Source: Sphaerimonospora cavernae (GTDB lineage: Bacteria; Actinomycetota; Actinomycetes; Streptosporangiales; Streptosporangiaceae). From it: a DNA stretch of 64,000 bases. Location: positions 18,821 to 82,820 of the forward strand of contig NZ_JBHMQT010000058.1 of the NCBI RefSeq assembly GCF_042435035.1. The letters run 5' to 3'. This document shows positions 15,702 through 25,900 of this stretch, in pieces (within the stretch, counting starts at the first letter, position 1; each line of letters opens with the position of its first letter). A program made the translations under genes and the position numbers. The notes under the pieces were generated by a model. That model searched no databases, was not told the origin of the DNA, and saw only the letters and a program-made list of their open reading frames with translations.

Positions 15702-16120
15702 CGCGTTCGACGCGTTCGACCAGCGGGATCCGGGGAGCGGGAGCGGGAGGGCGCGAAGATCACGGCCCCTCCCGGTACGGCTCCCCGGTGTGCTGTCCGA
15801 ACCGATCGTGTCCCAGGTCGTGTCCGCTTCATCCCCGGGCTGAAGGGCCGGAGCACTGCGGACGATCCCGGTAGCGGCAGCCGCGCGGGCGGCGTACCGG
15901 GTCCGGCAGATGGGGGTCGTCCCGGCCACGGCCGATGGTCGGGCACCCCAAGCTTCCTCTCCGCAGCACAGCGCGCGAAGTCCAGAGATTCGGCCCACAT
16001 CTTGTCAAGGAACTGCCGTAGCGGCGCGAGGCCCTCATGACTCGCACGGTACAACCGTTCGGCGCCATCATGGCGCTCGATGAGGAGATGGACCGCCCCG
16101 GAAACGGAAAAACCCGAAAT
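15702..16120. other. gene-free stretch
   Basis: About 420 bases between convergent genes. The open frames here lack ribosome sites, run antisense to each other and have no recognisable domain. I see no repeat or strong hairpin. Confidence 0.5.
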
Positions 16121-16789
16121 TCAGGGCCCAGGGGTGAGGCCGATGGCCGCCATCCGCTTGCCGTGCTCCTCGGTCAGCCGCGCGAACAACCGCCCGATCT
16201 CCGCCAGGTCCTCGCCTCCCTCGTCGCCGACAAGCATCGCGGCGAGCTCAGGGCGGGCGGCCGCCAACCGCTGTCCCTGGCTCAGCGCCTCCCCCACCAT
16301 CCGGCGGGCCCACAGCGCCAGACGTCCGCTCAGCCGGGGATCCGCCTCGATCGCCGTACGCACCCGCTCGACCGCGAACTCCGAGCGGCCCTCGTCTGCC
16401 AGCACCTCGTCGACCAGGCCCCGAATCGCCGGTTCCGCCCGCCTCGCGATCTCCCGGTAGAAGTCCCCCGCGACACCCGTGCCGACGTATGCCTTCACCA
16501 GCGCCTCGTGCCAGTCCCGCGGCTTCGTCTGGGCATGCCATGCGTCGATGGCGTCGACGAACGGGGCCATCGACTCCTCGGGATCAGCGCCGAGCGATGC
16601 CAGTCGGTCTCGGAGCATCCGGAAGTGGCCGTACTCCATCGCCGCCAGGTCGCCGAGCTCCGCCCTGTCGTTGAGACTGGGTGCCAGCAGCGCGGCGTCC
16701 TCCGCCATGCGCAGGAACGCGGTGAGCTCGGCGTAGGCCAGCACACCCAGAAGGTCCACGACGCCGAGAGCGGGAGCGGAATCAGTCAT
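16121..16789 (-). CDS. ferritin-like fold protein (MiaE-like di-iron type)
   Basis: A 222-residue, mostly helical protein; upstream frames are disfavoured because this ATG begins the conserved part. It shows a four-helix pattern with spaced Glu and His, including YAELTAFLRMAEDA, AAMEYGHFRMLRDRL (EYGH typical of ferritin-like iron ligands), HEALVKAYVGTGVAGDFYREIARRA and a C-terminal EEHGKRMAAIGL. Homologs are annotated as tRNA-hydroxylase (MiaE)-like, but the substrate is unproven. It is divergent from the rhlE helicase gene, as in M. tuberculosis. Confidence 0.8.
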   Translation of the reverse strand: MTDSAPALGVVDLLGVLAYAELTAFLRMAEDAALLAPSLNDRAELGDLAAMEYGHFRMLRDRLASLGADPEESMAPFVDAIDAWHAQTKPRDWHEALVKAYVGTGVAGDFYREIARRAEPAIRGLVDEVLADEGRSEFAVERVRTAIEADPRLSGRLALWARRMVGEALSQGQRLAAARPELAAMLVGDEGGEDLAEIGRLFARLTEEHGKRMAAIGLTPGP

Positions 16790-17151
16790 AGGTGCCAGGG
16801 TACGGCCGAGCCGTTCCGATCCAGGGCATGAGACTCCCGGGCTCCGCGACACCGGGGGCACTTCTGGCGGGAAGCACGGAAATCGGTTCGGGGTTGTGGT
16901 ATCGAGTACACTGACGCGTGGAAGTGCGACCGCATTGTGTCCATCCCTGGGCGCGTGTCGATCTGGAGTGTGGCTCGGATTCGGGAACACAGCTCGGTCT
17001 GAGGCCCGTGTTCTGGAGTCCCCAGAAAGCTGGATGTCGCGGTCGCTGATGACAACGAGGGCGTGACCGTCCGTGAGGGCCCGGACCGGGATCGATCTGC
17101 CGGCCGGATGTCCCGGAGGGTCGCCTTCGCACCGATTTAGGTAGGCCGACG
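16790..17151 (+). promoter_or_regulatory. long divergent promoter/5' UTR region before the helicase gene
   Basis: About 360 bases without a credible gene separate the ferritin-like gene from the helicase start. It contains GAACAC/GTGTTC arms (about 16983-17013) that could form a leader hairpin. Long leaders are common before DEAD-box helicase genes. The promoter itself cannot be placed with confidence. Confidence 0.4.
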
Positions 17152-18993
17152 CTGACAACGACGTTCCGAGACCTGGGAGTCATCCCGGAGATCGCCGATG
17201 CGCTCGAGACCGAGGGCATCACTTCACCATTCCCGATTCAGGAGATGGCGCTCCCGCTGGCACTCGCCGGTCAGGACGTCATCGGCCAGGCGCGAACCGG
17301 CACAGGCAAGACCTATGCCTTCGGCGTCCCCATGCTTCAGTTGGTCGGCAAGCCCAGGAAGAACCGCAAGAAGCCTCGCGGCCTGGTCCTGGTGCCGACC
17401 CGGGAGCTCGCCCTCCAGGTGACCGAGGACCTCGTCCTCGCCTCCGGCAAGCTCGGCTCGCGGATCCTCACCGTGTACGGCGGGCGGGCGTACGAGCCGC
17501 AGATCGAGGCGCTCAAGAGCGGCGTCGACGTCATCGTGGGCACCCCTGGGCGGCTGCTCGACCTGATCAAGCAGAAGCACCTCGACCTCGGTCAGGTGAC
17601 CATGCTCGTCCTCGACGAGGCCGACCGGATGCTCGACCTCGGCTTCCTCCCCGACATCGAGCGCATCATCAAGATCGTCCCCGAGAAGCGGCAGACGATG
17701 CTGTTCTCGGCCACCATGCCCGGCGAGATCGTCGCGCTGTCACGCCGTTACCTCACCCGCCCCACCAACGTGCGCGCGGAGAACGTCACGGCCGAGGCCG
17801 AGCCCACCACGTTGACGACGCAGTTCGTCTATCGCACCCACCGTATGGACAAGATCGAGATCCTCGCCCGGCTGCTCCAGAGCACCGGTAACGGGCTGAC
17901 GATGGTGTTCTGCGAGACGAAGCGGGCCTGCGACATGGTCTCCGAGCAGTTGCGCGGCAAGGGGTTCGCGGTGGCGGCCGTTCATGGCGACCTCGGACAG
18001 GGGCAGCGAGAGCAGGCGCTGCGCGCGTTCCGCAACGGCAAGATCAACGTACTGGTCGCGACCGACGTCGCCGCACGGGGCATCGACATCGACGACGTGA
18101 CCCACGTGGTCAACTACGACTGCCCCCAGGATGACAAGACCTACGTCCACCGCATCGGCCGTACCGGCCGCGCGGGACGCACCGGCGTGGCCGTCACCTT
18201 CATCGAATGGACCGAGCTCACCCGCTGGAAGGTCATCAACAACGCGCTCGGGCTGAGCTTCGCGGAGCCGGTGGAGACCTACTCCAGTTCTCCCCACCTC
18301 TACACCGATCTCGACATCCCGGAGGGGACCAAGGGCGTTCTGCCCAGGGCCAGCCGATCCCGGGCCGGGCTGGAGGCCGAGGAGATCGAGGATCTCGGCG
18401 AGACGGGCCGTACGCGTTCCCGGGACAGAGCGGACCGGCGCGGTCGCTCGGAACGGGAGGAGCGCCGTGAGCGTCCCGCTCGCACCCGGGAGCGCCGCCG
18501 CACCCGCGGCGGCCGCCTGCAGGATGCGGACACGGCAGCCGATCCCGTCGAGCAGCAGGCCGCGCCGACCGCGGAGGCCTCCGACTCGGACGACAGGGCG
18601 ACGGCGGAGCCGGCGGCGGGCAGGCGAAGCCGCAGGGGCGCCAACGGGGCCGCGCTCAGCGACGCGCTGGCCGAGATCGGGCCGGCCGTCTCCGAGTCGG
18701 ACGCTCCGCCGACCGTCGCCACGACCTACGAGGACGCGGCCGACGACATCGAGGCGGACGACATCGAGGCGGACGACATCGAGGCGGACGACGACGCGAT
18801 CGCCGAACCGCTGCCGGCCCGGCGGCCCGAGCCGGAGCGGATCATCCCGCCGAGCCCGTTCGTCGTGGTGTTCAAGTCTCCCGACCTGGCGACCGATGAC
18901 GACGATCTCGCGCCCTCAGCGGCGGCCGAGCGCATCCAGCACCAGCAACAACGGCGGCGTTCGAACCGGTCCCAGCCTCGCCGCACGAGGTAA
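17152..18993 (+). CDS. rhlE: DEAD-box RNA helicase, RhlE-like
   Basis: A DEAD-box helicase with Q motif (FRDLGV...FPIQ), motif I ARTGTGKT, motif Ia PTRELA, DEAD, SAT, and motif VI HRIGRTGRAGR. After about residue 400 the tail is long, charged and disordered, with Arg-rich RDRADRRGRSEREERRERPA-type sequence and a tandem DDIEA repeat. No ATG, GTG or TTG lies in frame between the first helicase residues and the upstream region; the first is at 17245, inside the Q motif (PIQEM). The start therefore appears to be CTG at 17152, with a weak AGGTAGG upstream, giving about 613 residues. Confidence 0.88.
   Translation: MTTTFRDLGVIPEIADALETEGITSPFPIQEMALPLALAGQDVIGQARTGTGKTYAFGVPMLQLVGKPRKNRKKPRGLVLVPTRELALQVTEDLVLASGKLGSRILTVYGGRAYEPQIEALKSGVDVIVGTPGRLLDLIKQKHLDLGQVTMLVLDEADRMLDLGFLPDIERIIKIVPEKRQTMLFSATMPGEIVALSRRYLTRPTNVRAENVTAEAEPTTLTTQFVYRTHRMDKIEILARLLQSTGNGLTMVFCETKRACDMVSEQLRGKGFAVAAVHGDLGQGQREQALRAFRNGKINVLVATDVAARGIDIDDVTHVVNYDCPQDDKTYVHRIGRTGRAGRTGVAVTFIEWTELTRWKVINNALGLSFAEPVETYSSSPHLYTDLDIPEGTKGVLPRASRSRAGLEAEEIEDLGETGRTRSRDRADRRGRSEREERRERPARTRERRRTRGGRLQDADTAADPVEQQAAPTAEASDSDDRATAEPAAGRRSRRGANGAALSDALAEIGPAVSESDAPPTVATTYEDAADDIEADDIEADDIEADDDAIAEPLPARRPEPERIIPPSPFVVVFKSPDLATDDDDLAPSAAAERIQHQQQRRRSNRSQPRRTR
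18742..18786 (+). repeat. 15-bp tandem repeat in the helicase tail
   Basis: Three exact copies of GACGACATCGAGGCG encode DDIEA repeats in the acidic part of the helicase tail. Copy number may vary between strains. Confidence 0.9.
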
Positions 18994-19226
18994 CCGGCAC
19001 ATCGAACAACCGGCACCGTGGCCGGCCGCTGCGAGGTGGTCGGCCACGGAGGCGGGTGCGGGATGGCGGGCGCCGGATCGTAACCGGCGCAGCGATTTCA
19101 CTGGTGCCTGTACAACCTTCTCTGGGTATCGTGATGCCACGTGAGTGCGCGAGTCTGCAGCAGACGGTCCAGGACGCGGGTCACCGACCCGTCGGTCGAA
19201 GGGGTCCCTGACGGGAAGGAGGTTTC

Positions 19227-20111
19227 GTGAGCACGCCGCGATTCCTGGCTCTCCCCCCTGGCGTCAGCACACGGCAGATCGAGACTCCGGTCGGCACGTT
19301 CGCCGCCCTGGAGGCCCGGCCCGTCAGCGGTGTCGCCGAACGCTGGCCCGCCTTACTCGTTCCGGGATTCACCGGGAGCAAGGAGGACTTCATCGCGGTC
19401 CTGCAGACACTCGCCCAGGCGGGTCGCAGGGTCATCGCGATCGACATGCGCGGGCAGTACGAAACCCAGGGGCCCGACGATCCGCGGGCGTACACCTGCG
19501 CGGCCCTCGGTGCCGACATCGGCGCGATCGCCGAGACGGTCGGCCAGGGGGAGCCCGTCCACCTACTCGGGCACTCGTTCGGCGGCCTGGTGACCCGGGA
19601 GGCCGTTCTGGACGGCACGGCGCGACCGGCCTCACTCACGCTGATGAGCTCGGGCCCGGCGGCCATCATCGGTTCCCGGGAGCGAGTCGGCCGGGTGATG
19701 CTGGCCGAGCTGCCCGAGCACGGCATCGACTACATCTGGGCCAACCGGCTCGAGCCGGAGGCGCTCCGGGCGGGGGTTCCCGACGAGATCGTGGCGTTCC
19801 TGCGCAAGCGGCTGCTCGCCAATCACCCCGTCGGCCTCCGTGTGATGGCCGAGGAGGTGCTGAACGCGGTCGACCGCGTCGCCGAGCTGGCCCGGCACGA
19901 CCTGGACGTCCTGGTCCTGTACGGCGAACACGACGACGGCTGGTCGCCGCTCCTGCAGGCGGAGATGGCTCACCGGCTCGACGCCGAGTGCGTGGTCGTC
20001 CCGGGCGCGGTCCATTCTCCCGCCGTCGAGGCCCCCGAGACGACCGCGGCGGCGCTCATCCGGTTCTGGAACACCGCGGAGAGCCGCCTGCTCCAGTTGC
20101 AGCACATCTGA
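19227..20111 (+). CDS. alpha/beta hydrolase (LipV-like position)
   Basis: A 294-residue protein starting at a GTG after GGAAGGAGG. It contains LLVPGFTGSKEDF (oxyanion region), IDMRGQYET, the nucleophile elbow GHSFGG (Ser near residue 117), YGEHDDGWSP with an acid and PGAVHSPAVE with the catalytic His. It is a soluble hydrolase or esterase. It follows the helicase on the same strand and faces the RecB-like nuclease, an arrangement like Rv3203 (lipV) beside the Rv3202c nuclease-helicase region. The substrate is unknown. Confidence 0.9.
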   Translation: MSTPRFLALPPGVSTRQIETPVGTFAALEARPVSGVAERWPALLVPGFTGSKEDFIAVLQTLAQAGRRVIAIDMRGQYETQGPDDPRAYTCAALGADIGAIAETVGQGEPVHLLGHSFGGLVTREAVLDGTARPASLTLMSSGPAAIIGSRERVGRVMLAELPEHGIDYIWANRLEPEALRAGVPDEIVAFLRKRLLANHPVGLRVMAEEVLNAVDRVAELARHDLDVLVLYGEHDDGWSPLLQAEMAHRLDAECVVVPGAVHSPAVEAPETTAAALIRFWNTAESRLLQLQHI

Positions 20112-20124
20112 CCTGGGCGCCAGG

Positions 20125-21024
20125 TCAGCCGTCGCCGAGACCGTCCCAGGGGAGGCGGTCCGGTGTGGCGGCCTGGCCCTCGGGGCAGTGCCGACGGAAG
20201 TCGCACCAGGAGCACAGCGGTCCCGGCCGGGCCGGGAACATCTCGTCGATCTCAGGTGGGAGCGGCTTCTCGGCAGCGGGACCTCGATCCGTCCGGCGGC
20301 CTCCGCCACCGCGGCCACCCGCCCAGTCGCGGTAGGCGTCGTCGGCCGCCGCCGCCTCCTGGGCGATCTCCTCGGCTCGGCGCAGGTGGCGGTTCAGCGA
20401 CTCCTCAGTGTGCTCCCACTCGATGACGGCGCCCGTCGGAACGTGATGGAGCTCCACCCGGCGGCAGGTTCGGTGCATCATGCGCGCCGAGGCGATCGCG
20501 TAGATGGCCAGCGCGATCGAGGACCTGGCGTCCTCGGTGGTCAGCGGACGCCGACCGGTCTTGTAGTCCACCACGACCAGTTCGTCGCCCCGCCGGTCGA
20601 GCCGGTCGACTCGGCCGGAGACCGCGATGACGGCCGTCCGCGTGGCGACGACACGCTCGACGCCGACAGGCTCGTCAGAGGGATCGAGCGTCGAGGCGTA
20701 CCCGGACACCATTTCCCGCGCCCGGTCCCGCCATGACGCCGACTGCTCCTCGTCCCGGAAGCCCTCGCCGATCCAGCCGTTGGTCAGGAGGATGGCCGCC
20801 ATGAGCGGCGTGCGCCGTTCGTACGGCTCCCGCCACCACGCGGCCAGCGCGTTGTGGACGGACGCCCCCAGGCTGTTGTGCGCCCAGGCGGGCCCCTTGG
20901 ACGGCGCCGGCCGGTCGAGGTAGGTGAAGCGATATCGGCGCGCGCAGTCCAGCCAGGAGTTCAGCCGCGAGGGCGTGCAGGCGTAAAGCCGCTTCGGCAT
21001 GCCGTCGAGTCCGAGTTGCTCCAT
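20125..21024 (-). CDS. RecB-family PD-(D/E)XK nuclease with Fe-S cysteines
   Basis: A 299-residue nuclease. The core motif is SGRVDRLDRRGDELVVVDYKTGR (about residues 136-158), giving the D...D-x-K triad. One Cys occurs early (WLDCARRYRF, near residue 27) and three near the end (LCSWCDFRRHCPEG), the spacing of AddB/Cas4-type 4Fe-4S nucleases. It probably cuts single-stranded DNA in repair. It is stand-alone, without a helicase domain. The next gene on the same strand, for the metal-ligand-poor MBL protein, lies 37 bases upstream. Confidence 0.9.
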   Translation of the reverse strand: MEQLGLDGMPKRLYACTPSRLNSWLDCARRYRFTYLDRPAPSKGPAWAHNSLGASVHNALAAWWREPYERRTPLMAAILLTNGWIGEGFRDEEQSASWRDRAREMVSGYASTLDPSDEPVGVERVVATRTAVIAVSGRVDRLDRRGDELVVVDYKTGRRPLTTEDARSSIALAIYAIASARMMHRTCRRVELHHVPTGAVIEWEHTEESLNRHLRRAEEIAQEAAAADDAYRDWAGGRGGGGRRTDRGPAAEKPLPPEIDEMFPARPGPLCSWCDFRRHCPEGQAATPDRLPWDGLGDG

Positions 21025-21061
21025 GCCCGATCCGCCCGATCCGCCCGTCGTGCCGCCGCCG

Positions 21062-21781
21062 CTACTCGTCGAGGTTCAGCTTGATGCCGGCCGCGCCCCT
21101 GCCGTCCATGAGCGGCGTCGTCTCGATCTGAGCCTCGCCCTCGCCCGTGCCGACGAGCGACCCCGACAGCCACTGGTCGAACTGCGGCTCGAGATCACCG
21201 ATCAGGCATTCCTCGCCATGCGCCGGCAGCACGCGCGTCTCGTGCGCCAGCGTGAACAGCCGCTCACCGATCGCGGTGAGCTGGTCCGCGAGCGCGGGAT
21301 ATTCCCCGCCGAGCTTGCCGGGGCCGTCGGCGCGCAGCGTCTTGCCGGTGAAGACCGCGCCCAGCTCCTCACAGTAGAGCGACACGCCACCCGCGGTCAC
21401 TCCGGGCGTCGTCAGGACCTCCAGTTCGACACCGGCGACGGCGAACAGGCCCTCGTCCTCCATCTCGATGTCGGGCCAGGTCTCCTCCCAGGTCTGCCGC
21501 CACAGGCGCTTGTCCTTGGGATGCACCGCGATGACCGCCTCGTCCCTGGCGGCCGTCTCGATGGCGCCGCCCACGTGGTCCGGCAGGCCGTGGGTGCAGA
21601 TGACCGCGAGGACCTCCCGGTCGCCCACCTTCTCGAGGATCTTCTCCGCGTCCCGCGCGGGGTCGATCACGATCACCTCGTCGTCGTCACCGATGATCCA
21701 GGTGTTGTTCTCGACCTTGTGCTCGACGCCCTCGATCTCCACCGGGCCCGAGGTCACAACTCGTTCGATGCGCGCTGTCAC
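21062..21781 (-). CDS. metallo-beta-lactamase-fold protein with metal ligands replaced
   Basis: The 239-residue sequence follows glyoxalase-II-like MBL hydrolases throughout, but key zinc ligands are changed. The usual THxHxDH motif reads THGLPDH, so the second His is Leu. The usual TPGHTPG reads TPGVTAG, so the third-site His is Val. The usual TGDTLF reads TGKTLR, so the bridging Asp is Lys. The last His (LPAHGEE) remains. The frame is intact, with normal codon use. It is therefore probably not a classical zinc hydrolase and may be a binding or regulatory protein. It ends 37 bases before the nuclease gene. Confidence 0.85.
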   Translation of the reverse strand: MTARIERVVTSGPVEIEGVEHKVENNTWIIGDDDEVIVIDPARDAEKILEKVGDREVLAVICTHGLPDHVGGAIETAARDEAVIAVHPKDKRLWRQTWEETWPDIEMEDEGLFAVAGVELEVLTTPGVTAGGVSLYCEELGAVFTGKTLRADGPGKLGGEYPALADQLTAIGERLFTLAHETRVLPAHGEECLIGDLEPQFDQWLSGSLVGTGEGEAQIETTPLMDGRGAAGIKLNLDE

Positions 21782-21811
21782 GGCTCAGAACCTTACTATC
21801 TCCTTCGCGTT

Positions 21812-22456
21812 CTAATGAGCGTCACCGTCCAGGCGGGGGGAGAATGCGCCGAACGGCAGATCGAGCGCCTGGTCGTGGTCACGCAGATCCCTGAGCGTCA
21901 GGTTCGCCAACGCGACGAAGCAGCCGACCTCGGCGGGCCAGACGATCGTCCACAGCCAGTTGCCGAGCGCCTCCCCGACGTACACCGCCCTGTCCTCCGG
22001 CACCTCGCCCGCGCACCACAGTGCCGCCGGGTGGCCCCGTACGTCGATCTTCGCGTGCGGTGGACCGGCATCGAAGCCGACCCCGGGGTCGGGACCGGGC
22101 AGCCCGGCGAAGGTGGCGCCGAGTCCCACTCCGGGCTCCTCGGCGATGACCAGCATGTCCGCCGGGCCAGGGGTGATCGACGGCCCCGTCAGGGCGACCA
22201 CGCTCGCCCGCACTCCGCTGCGTTCGTCTCCCACCTCGGCGAAACCGGTGACCAGCCAGCCCGCCGGCAGCGGCCAGGGAATCCAGACGGGCACCCGCGC
22301 GGCCTGCCGGATGGCGTCGGCCGCGGCCTCCGACGGGCGACGGGGAGGCTGGAACGGCAGGACGTCCCCATGCGCGGCGCAGCGCCACGAACTGGACCAG
22401 ACGCTCGGTTCGTGCAGCGGCCCGAAGCACCGCGGGCAGATAGGCACGGCTCTCAC
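21812..22456 (-). CDS. DUF6758 family protein
   Basis: The 214-residue protein starts at a GTG and begins with a zinc-ribbon-like N-terminus (PICPRCFGPLH, then WRCAAHGD). A Pro-rich link and a mixed alpha/beta region with WIPWPLPAGW and GNWLWTIVWPAEVG follow. This matches conserved actinobacterial proteins named DUF6758, usually next to MBL and NUDIX genes. The Cys pair and following Cys/His probably bind zinc. No function is known to me. The upstream ribosome site is weak. Confidence 0.7.
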   Translation of the reverse strand: MRAVPICPRCFGPLHEPSVWSSSWRCAAHGDVLPFQPPRRPSEAAADAIRQAARVPVWIPWPLPAGWLVTGFAEVGDERSGVRASVVALTGPSITPGPADMLVIAEEPGVGLGATFAGLPGPDPGVGFDAGPPHAKIDVRGHPAALWCAGEVPEDRAVYVGEALGNWLWTIVWPAEVGCFVALANLTLRDLRDHDQALDLPFGAFSPRLDGDAH

Positions 22457-22528
22457 AAATACTCACGGTGCTTCGGAGACATGCCCAACGTCAAGGCATT
22501 TCCCGTTATCTAGTCGTAATCTTGGCAT

Positions 22529-22996
22529 GTGCAGTCCATCAGATGCGTAGGGGCGATCGTTGTGGACGAGAGCGGGCGGCTGCTGCTGATCCGCCGCGGG
22601 CGCCCGCCCGCCGAGGGCAGATGGTCCCTGCCCGGCGGCAGGGTCGAGCCGGGCGAGACCGACGCGGAGGCGGTCCGCCGTGAGCTTCGCGAGGAGACCG
22701 GCCTCGATGTCACCGTGGACAGGTGGGCCGGCGCCGTCGAGCGTCCCGGGCCCGGTGGCGTCACCTACGAGATCCACGACTACGTCGCGACGGCGGATCC
22801 CCCGGCCCCGCTCTCCCCCGGTGACGACGCCGCCGACGCCCGCTGGTGCCGGCCCACCGATCTGGTACGGCTCCCGCTGACACATGGCCTCCTCGAGGCC
22901 CTCCACGAATGGGGCATTTTGTCGCAAGACGCCCCAAACTATGACATCAGGGACCACGGCAGCAGGGAGCAGGGCGTCACTGATCTCCCGTCATGA
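22529..22996 (+). CDS. NUDIX hydrolase
   Basis: The 155-residue protein contains a full NUDIX box (GRVEPGETDAEAVRRELREE followed by TGL, about residues 37-59). Such enzymes cleave nucleoside diphosphates linked to other groups, in the cytosol. The GTG start has no ribosome site, and TAGTCGTAAT lies about 10 bases upstream, so the message may be leaderless. The C-terminal 30 residues lie beyond the usual fold. The end overlaps the convergent propeller gene by 20 bases. Confidence 0.92.
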   Translation: MQSIRCVGAIVVDESGRLLLIRRGRPPAEGRWSLPGGRVEPGETDAEAVRRELREETGLDVTVDRWAGAVERPGPGGVTYEIHDYVATADPPAPLSPGDDAADARWCRPTDLVRLPLTHGLLEALHEWGILSQDAPNYDIRDHGSREQGVTDLPS

Positions 22997-25900
22997 CCCG
23001 GCTGCGCCAGACCGTGAGGTGATCACCGGCGGCGGACCTGCCGATGGCCACCACCGCGTCACCCGACGCCGCGACCATGCCGAACCACCGGGCCCCCGGC
23101 CCCCCGAGCGTCTGGGCATCCGGCCCGCCCGGGCCGTCACCCGCCACCCGGGTCCATCCACGGCCATCCCCGGAGATCCACGCCGTGCTGTCGACCTCGC
23201 CCGCCGAGCCGTACGCCCCGACCGCCACCAGTCCCGAGCGAGTGACGGTGACGTCGAGCACGCTCGCTCCCGCCTCCGCCGGCATCGCGCCATACTCCCA
23301 CCGCATGCCACCGGCCTCGGCGGCCGCCTCAGCCGAAGCCGACTTCCAGTCGGACAGTGCGGAGAACGGACGGGCACCCTCGCCGGTCACCGAAACGCCG
23401 ATCATCACGACAGCACCGGCCGCGGTGGTCACGACGTGACGCAGCCCCGCCGACCGGGCGTCCGGTGGGATCACCCGGCCGCGGGAGGTCCAGTTGAGGC
23501 CGTCCGGGGAGACCCAGACAACGCCCGCTTCCCGGTCGGCCGCACCCGCCCCGCCCACGGCGACGAACCCGTACGGCGTCGCCGCGACGTCGGCGATGCG
23601 CACTCCCGCGCCCCCGGCCGGCATCCTCTCGGGCGGCACGCGTGCGAACCGCTTGAGGTCGGGGCTGAACCACAGGGCGGGCAACACCCCGGTCGAACCG
23701 TGATCCTCACCCGCGAGCACATATCCCTTCGGCCCCGCCGCCACGACACGTGGCGCGAGCAGGAAATGGCCGGCGGCGACCTCAGGCATCGGGACGGGGT
23801 GCCATGACCTGCCGTCGGCAGAGGTCACCAGCAGCGGCCGGGTCACCGCCGGATCCGTCATCGTGCCACCGACCGCGAGCCAGCCGTACGGGCCGTGGGC
23901 CACTCCGCTCAGGGCCTGCCGTCCGGGGCCGCCGAGCAGGTCGGGAGAGCCGGCGTCCGTCCAGGTCTCGCCGTTGTCGGCACTCGTCCAGATCGCCGCG
24001 TCGCCGTTCGCCGAGCCCACCGCCACGAACACGCCGCCGGCCGCCACGAGGTCCGCCGGGTCCCTGACCGTCCGGTCGAGCCCGGCGATCTCCTCGAGCC
24101 GTACGGCGCTGACCGGCTTCCCCTTCTTGATCTCGACCAGGACGGGCAGGTTCTCCACGTCACCCGGGCCGCGTTTGTCCCCGCTCGCCACCAGCAGACC
24201 CTTGTCGGTGATGGCCAGTCCGCGCAGCGTGCCGGGGATCTCCCCCAGGTCGGCACGTCTGGTCCAGCCGCGTCCGTCCTTGCTGGTGTAGACGGCGTAC
24301 TTCTCCCAGGCGTACTCGGTGACGGCCGCGACCCCGGCCGCCGACGAGGTGAGACCCCGCACCCCGGTTCCGTCCGGGCCCAGCCGCCCGATCGTCCCGC
24401 ACCGGCTCCAGCGGACGCCGTCCCGCGAGCAGCGCACCCGTACGTCCCCGGACGCCGACCTCTGCCGGATCGGGACGAGCACGAAGCCCTTCTTCGTCGC
24501 GGTGAGCGTCCCGGGCTCCGGGCGGACGCCTGGGAGGGCCGCCGCCGTGCGCAGCCAACTGCGGCCGCCGTCATCGGATCGAAGGACGACCGAACCCCGA
24601 TCACCACCCCGGGTGCCGTTCGAACCCGGTTCGGCCAGCGCCACCACCCGGTCTCCCCTGGCGGCCACCGCCCGGATCCCCCGCGCCCCGTTCCCGGAGC
24701 CGATCCGGTCGGGGTCCACCCTGGTCCAGTTCGTGCCGTCGGGTGACACCCAGGCCACGGGGCCGACCGTGCCATCGCCCAGTACGGTGACCCCGACAGC
24801 GAGGAAGCCGCTCGCGGTTCGCGTCACATCGACGATCCTGTCCTGACCTCGGAACGCGGCGAGCCGGTCCGCGCCCACGGCCGTCCAGGATCTGCCGTCG
24901 GAGGAGACCCACATTCCACGGACGGCCACCGGGTTCGCCCAGCCGCCCCGGCCGGCCTCGCCCTCCTGGTCCGCCTGCTCGGCCGGGGGCGGCCCGCTCA
25001 CCCGGCCAGGGACATCCGTGCCCACCGCCAGCCACCCGCCGGTGCCCCCGGCCACGCGGCCGACCGCCCCGGTGGCCGGCTCATATCCGGCGGCGCTCAC
25101 CGTCGATCCCCCAGCGGAGACAGCGGTAGAGCCCTCGACCCTGCCCAGTTCCCATCGCCTGCCGCCGTCGACGGAGACCAGGAACAGCGGCCTCGGGGCC
25201 GGGCCCGTGGTGTCGCTGCCCGCCGCCACGATCGTCGACCCGACCGAGGCGATCGCGTTGAGCACCTGGCTCGAGCCGCTGCCGGGCAGGCCGGGCGCCG
25301 TGAACACGGCGTCGGCCGAGCGGCCCTCACCCGCCGCCAACGTCAGCCCCGCTCCAGCGGGGCTCCCGACGCGGTTGACCACGACCACGCCGAGCACGGC
25401 GGCCACCAGAATGACCGCCGCCACCACGAGGGGACGCGTCGGCCTCGGAAAGCCACTGGGCCTCGACGCGAAATGGTGCGGTTCAGCACCCTCCCAGGGC
25501 TCCGCCTCCGGCTCACCCGCGCCCTCCCAGGGCCTCACCTCCGGTCCGCTCGCGCCTTCCCAGGGCCTCACCTCCGGTCCGCTCGCGCCCTCCCAGGGCC
25601 TCACCTCCGGTCCGCTCGCGCCTTCCCAGGGCCTCACCTCCGGTTCGCCCCAGGCGATGTGGGCGCGAGGTGTGGGCGTCCCCGGGATCCTCGGCGGGGA
25701 GGTCTGGGGCGTACGTCCCGGTGTCTCCCATGGTGGTACCGGTGACACCGGCGAGCTCTTGGTGCGGCCGGCGGCCACCAGCTTGTCCGGCCGCGTCACC
25801 AGCCGTCGTCCGCTCCGGGGCGTCGCCGCCGATCCGGTGCCGCTTCCGCGCCCGGGGTCGGGATCGGGGTCGGGATCGAGCCCAAGGTCGAGGTCGAGGT

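Noticed and set aside
15829..16071. Small minus frame of about 80 codons
   Set aside because: No ribosome site, no homolog-like motif, and Arg/Pro-rich as expected of non-coding high-GC DNA.
25519..25650. CRISPR or minisatellite
   Set aside because: The four 33-bp units run without spacers and keep a coding frame; they are part of the propeller protein.
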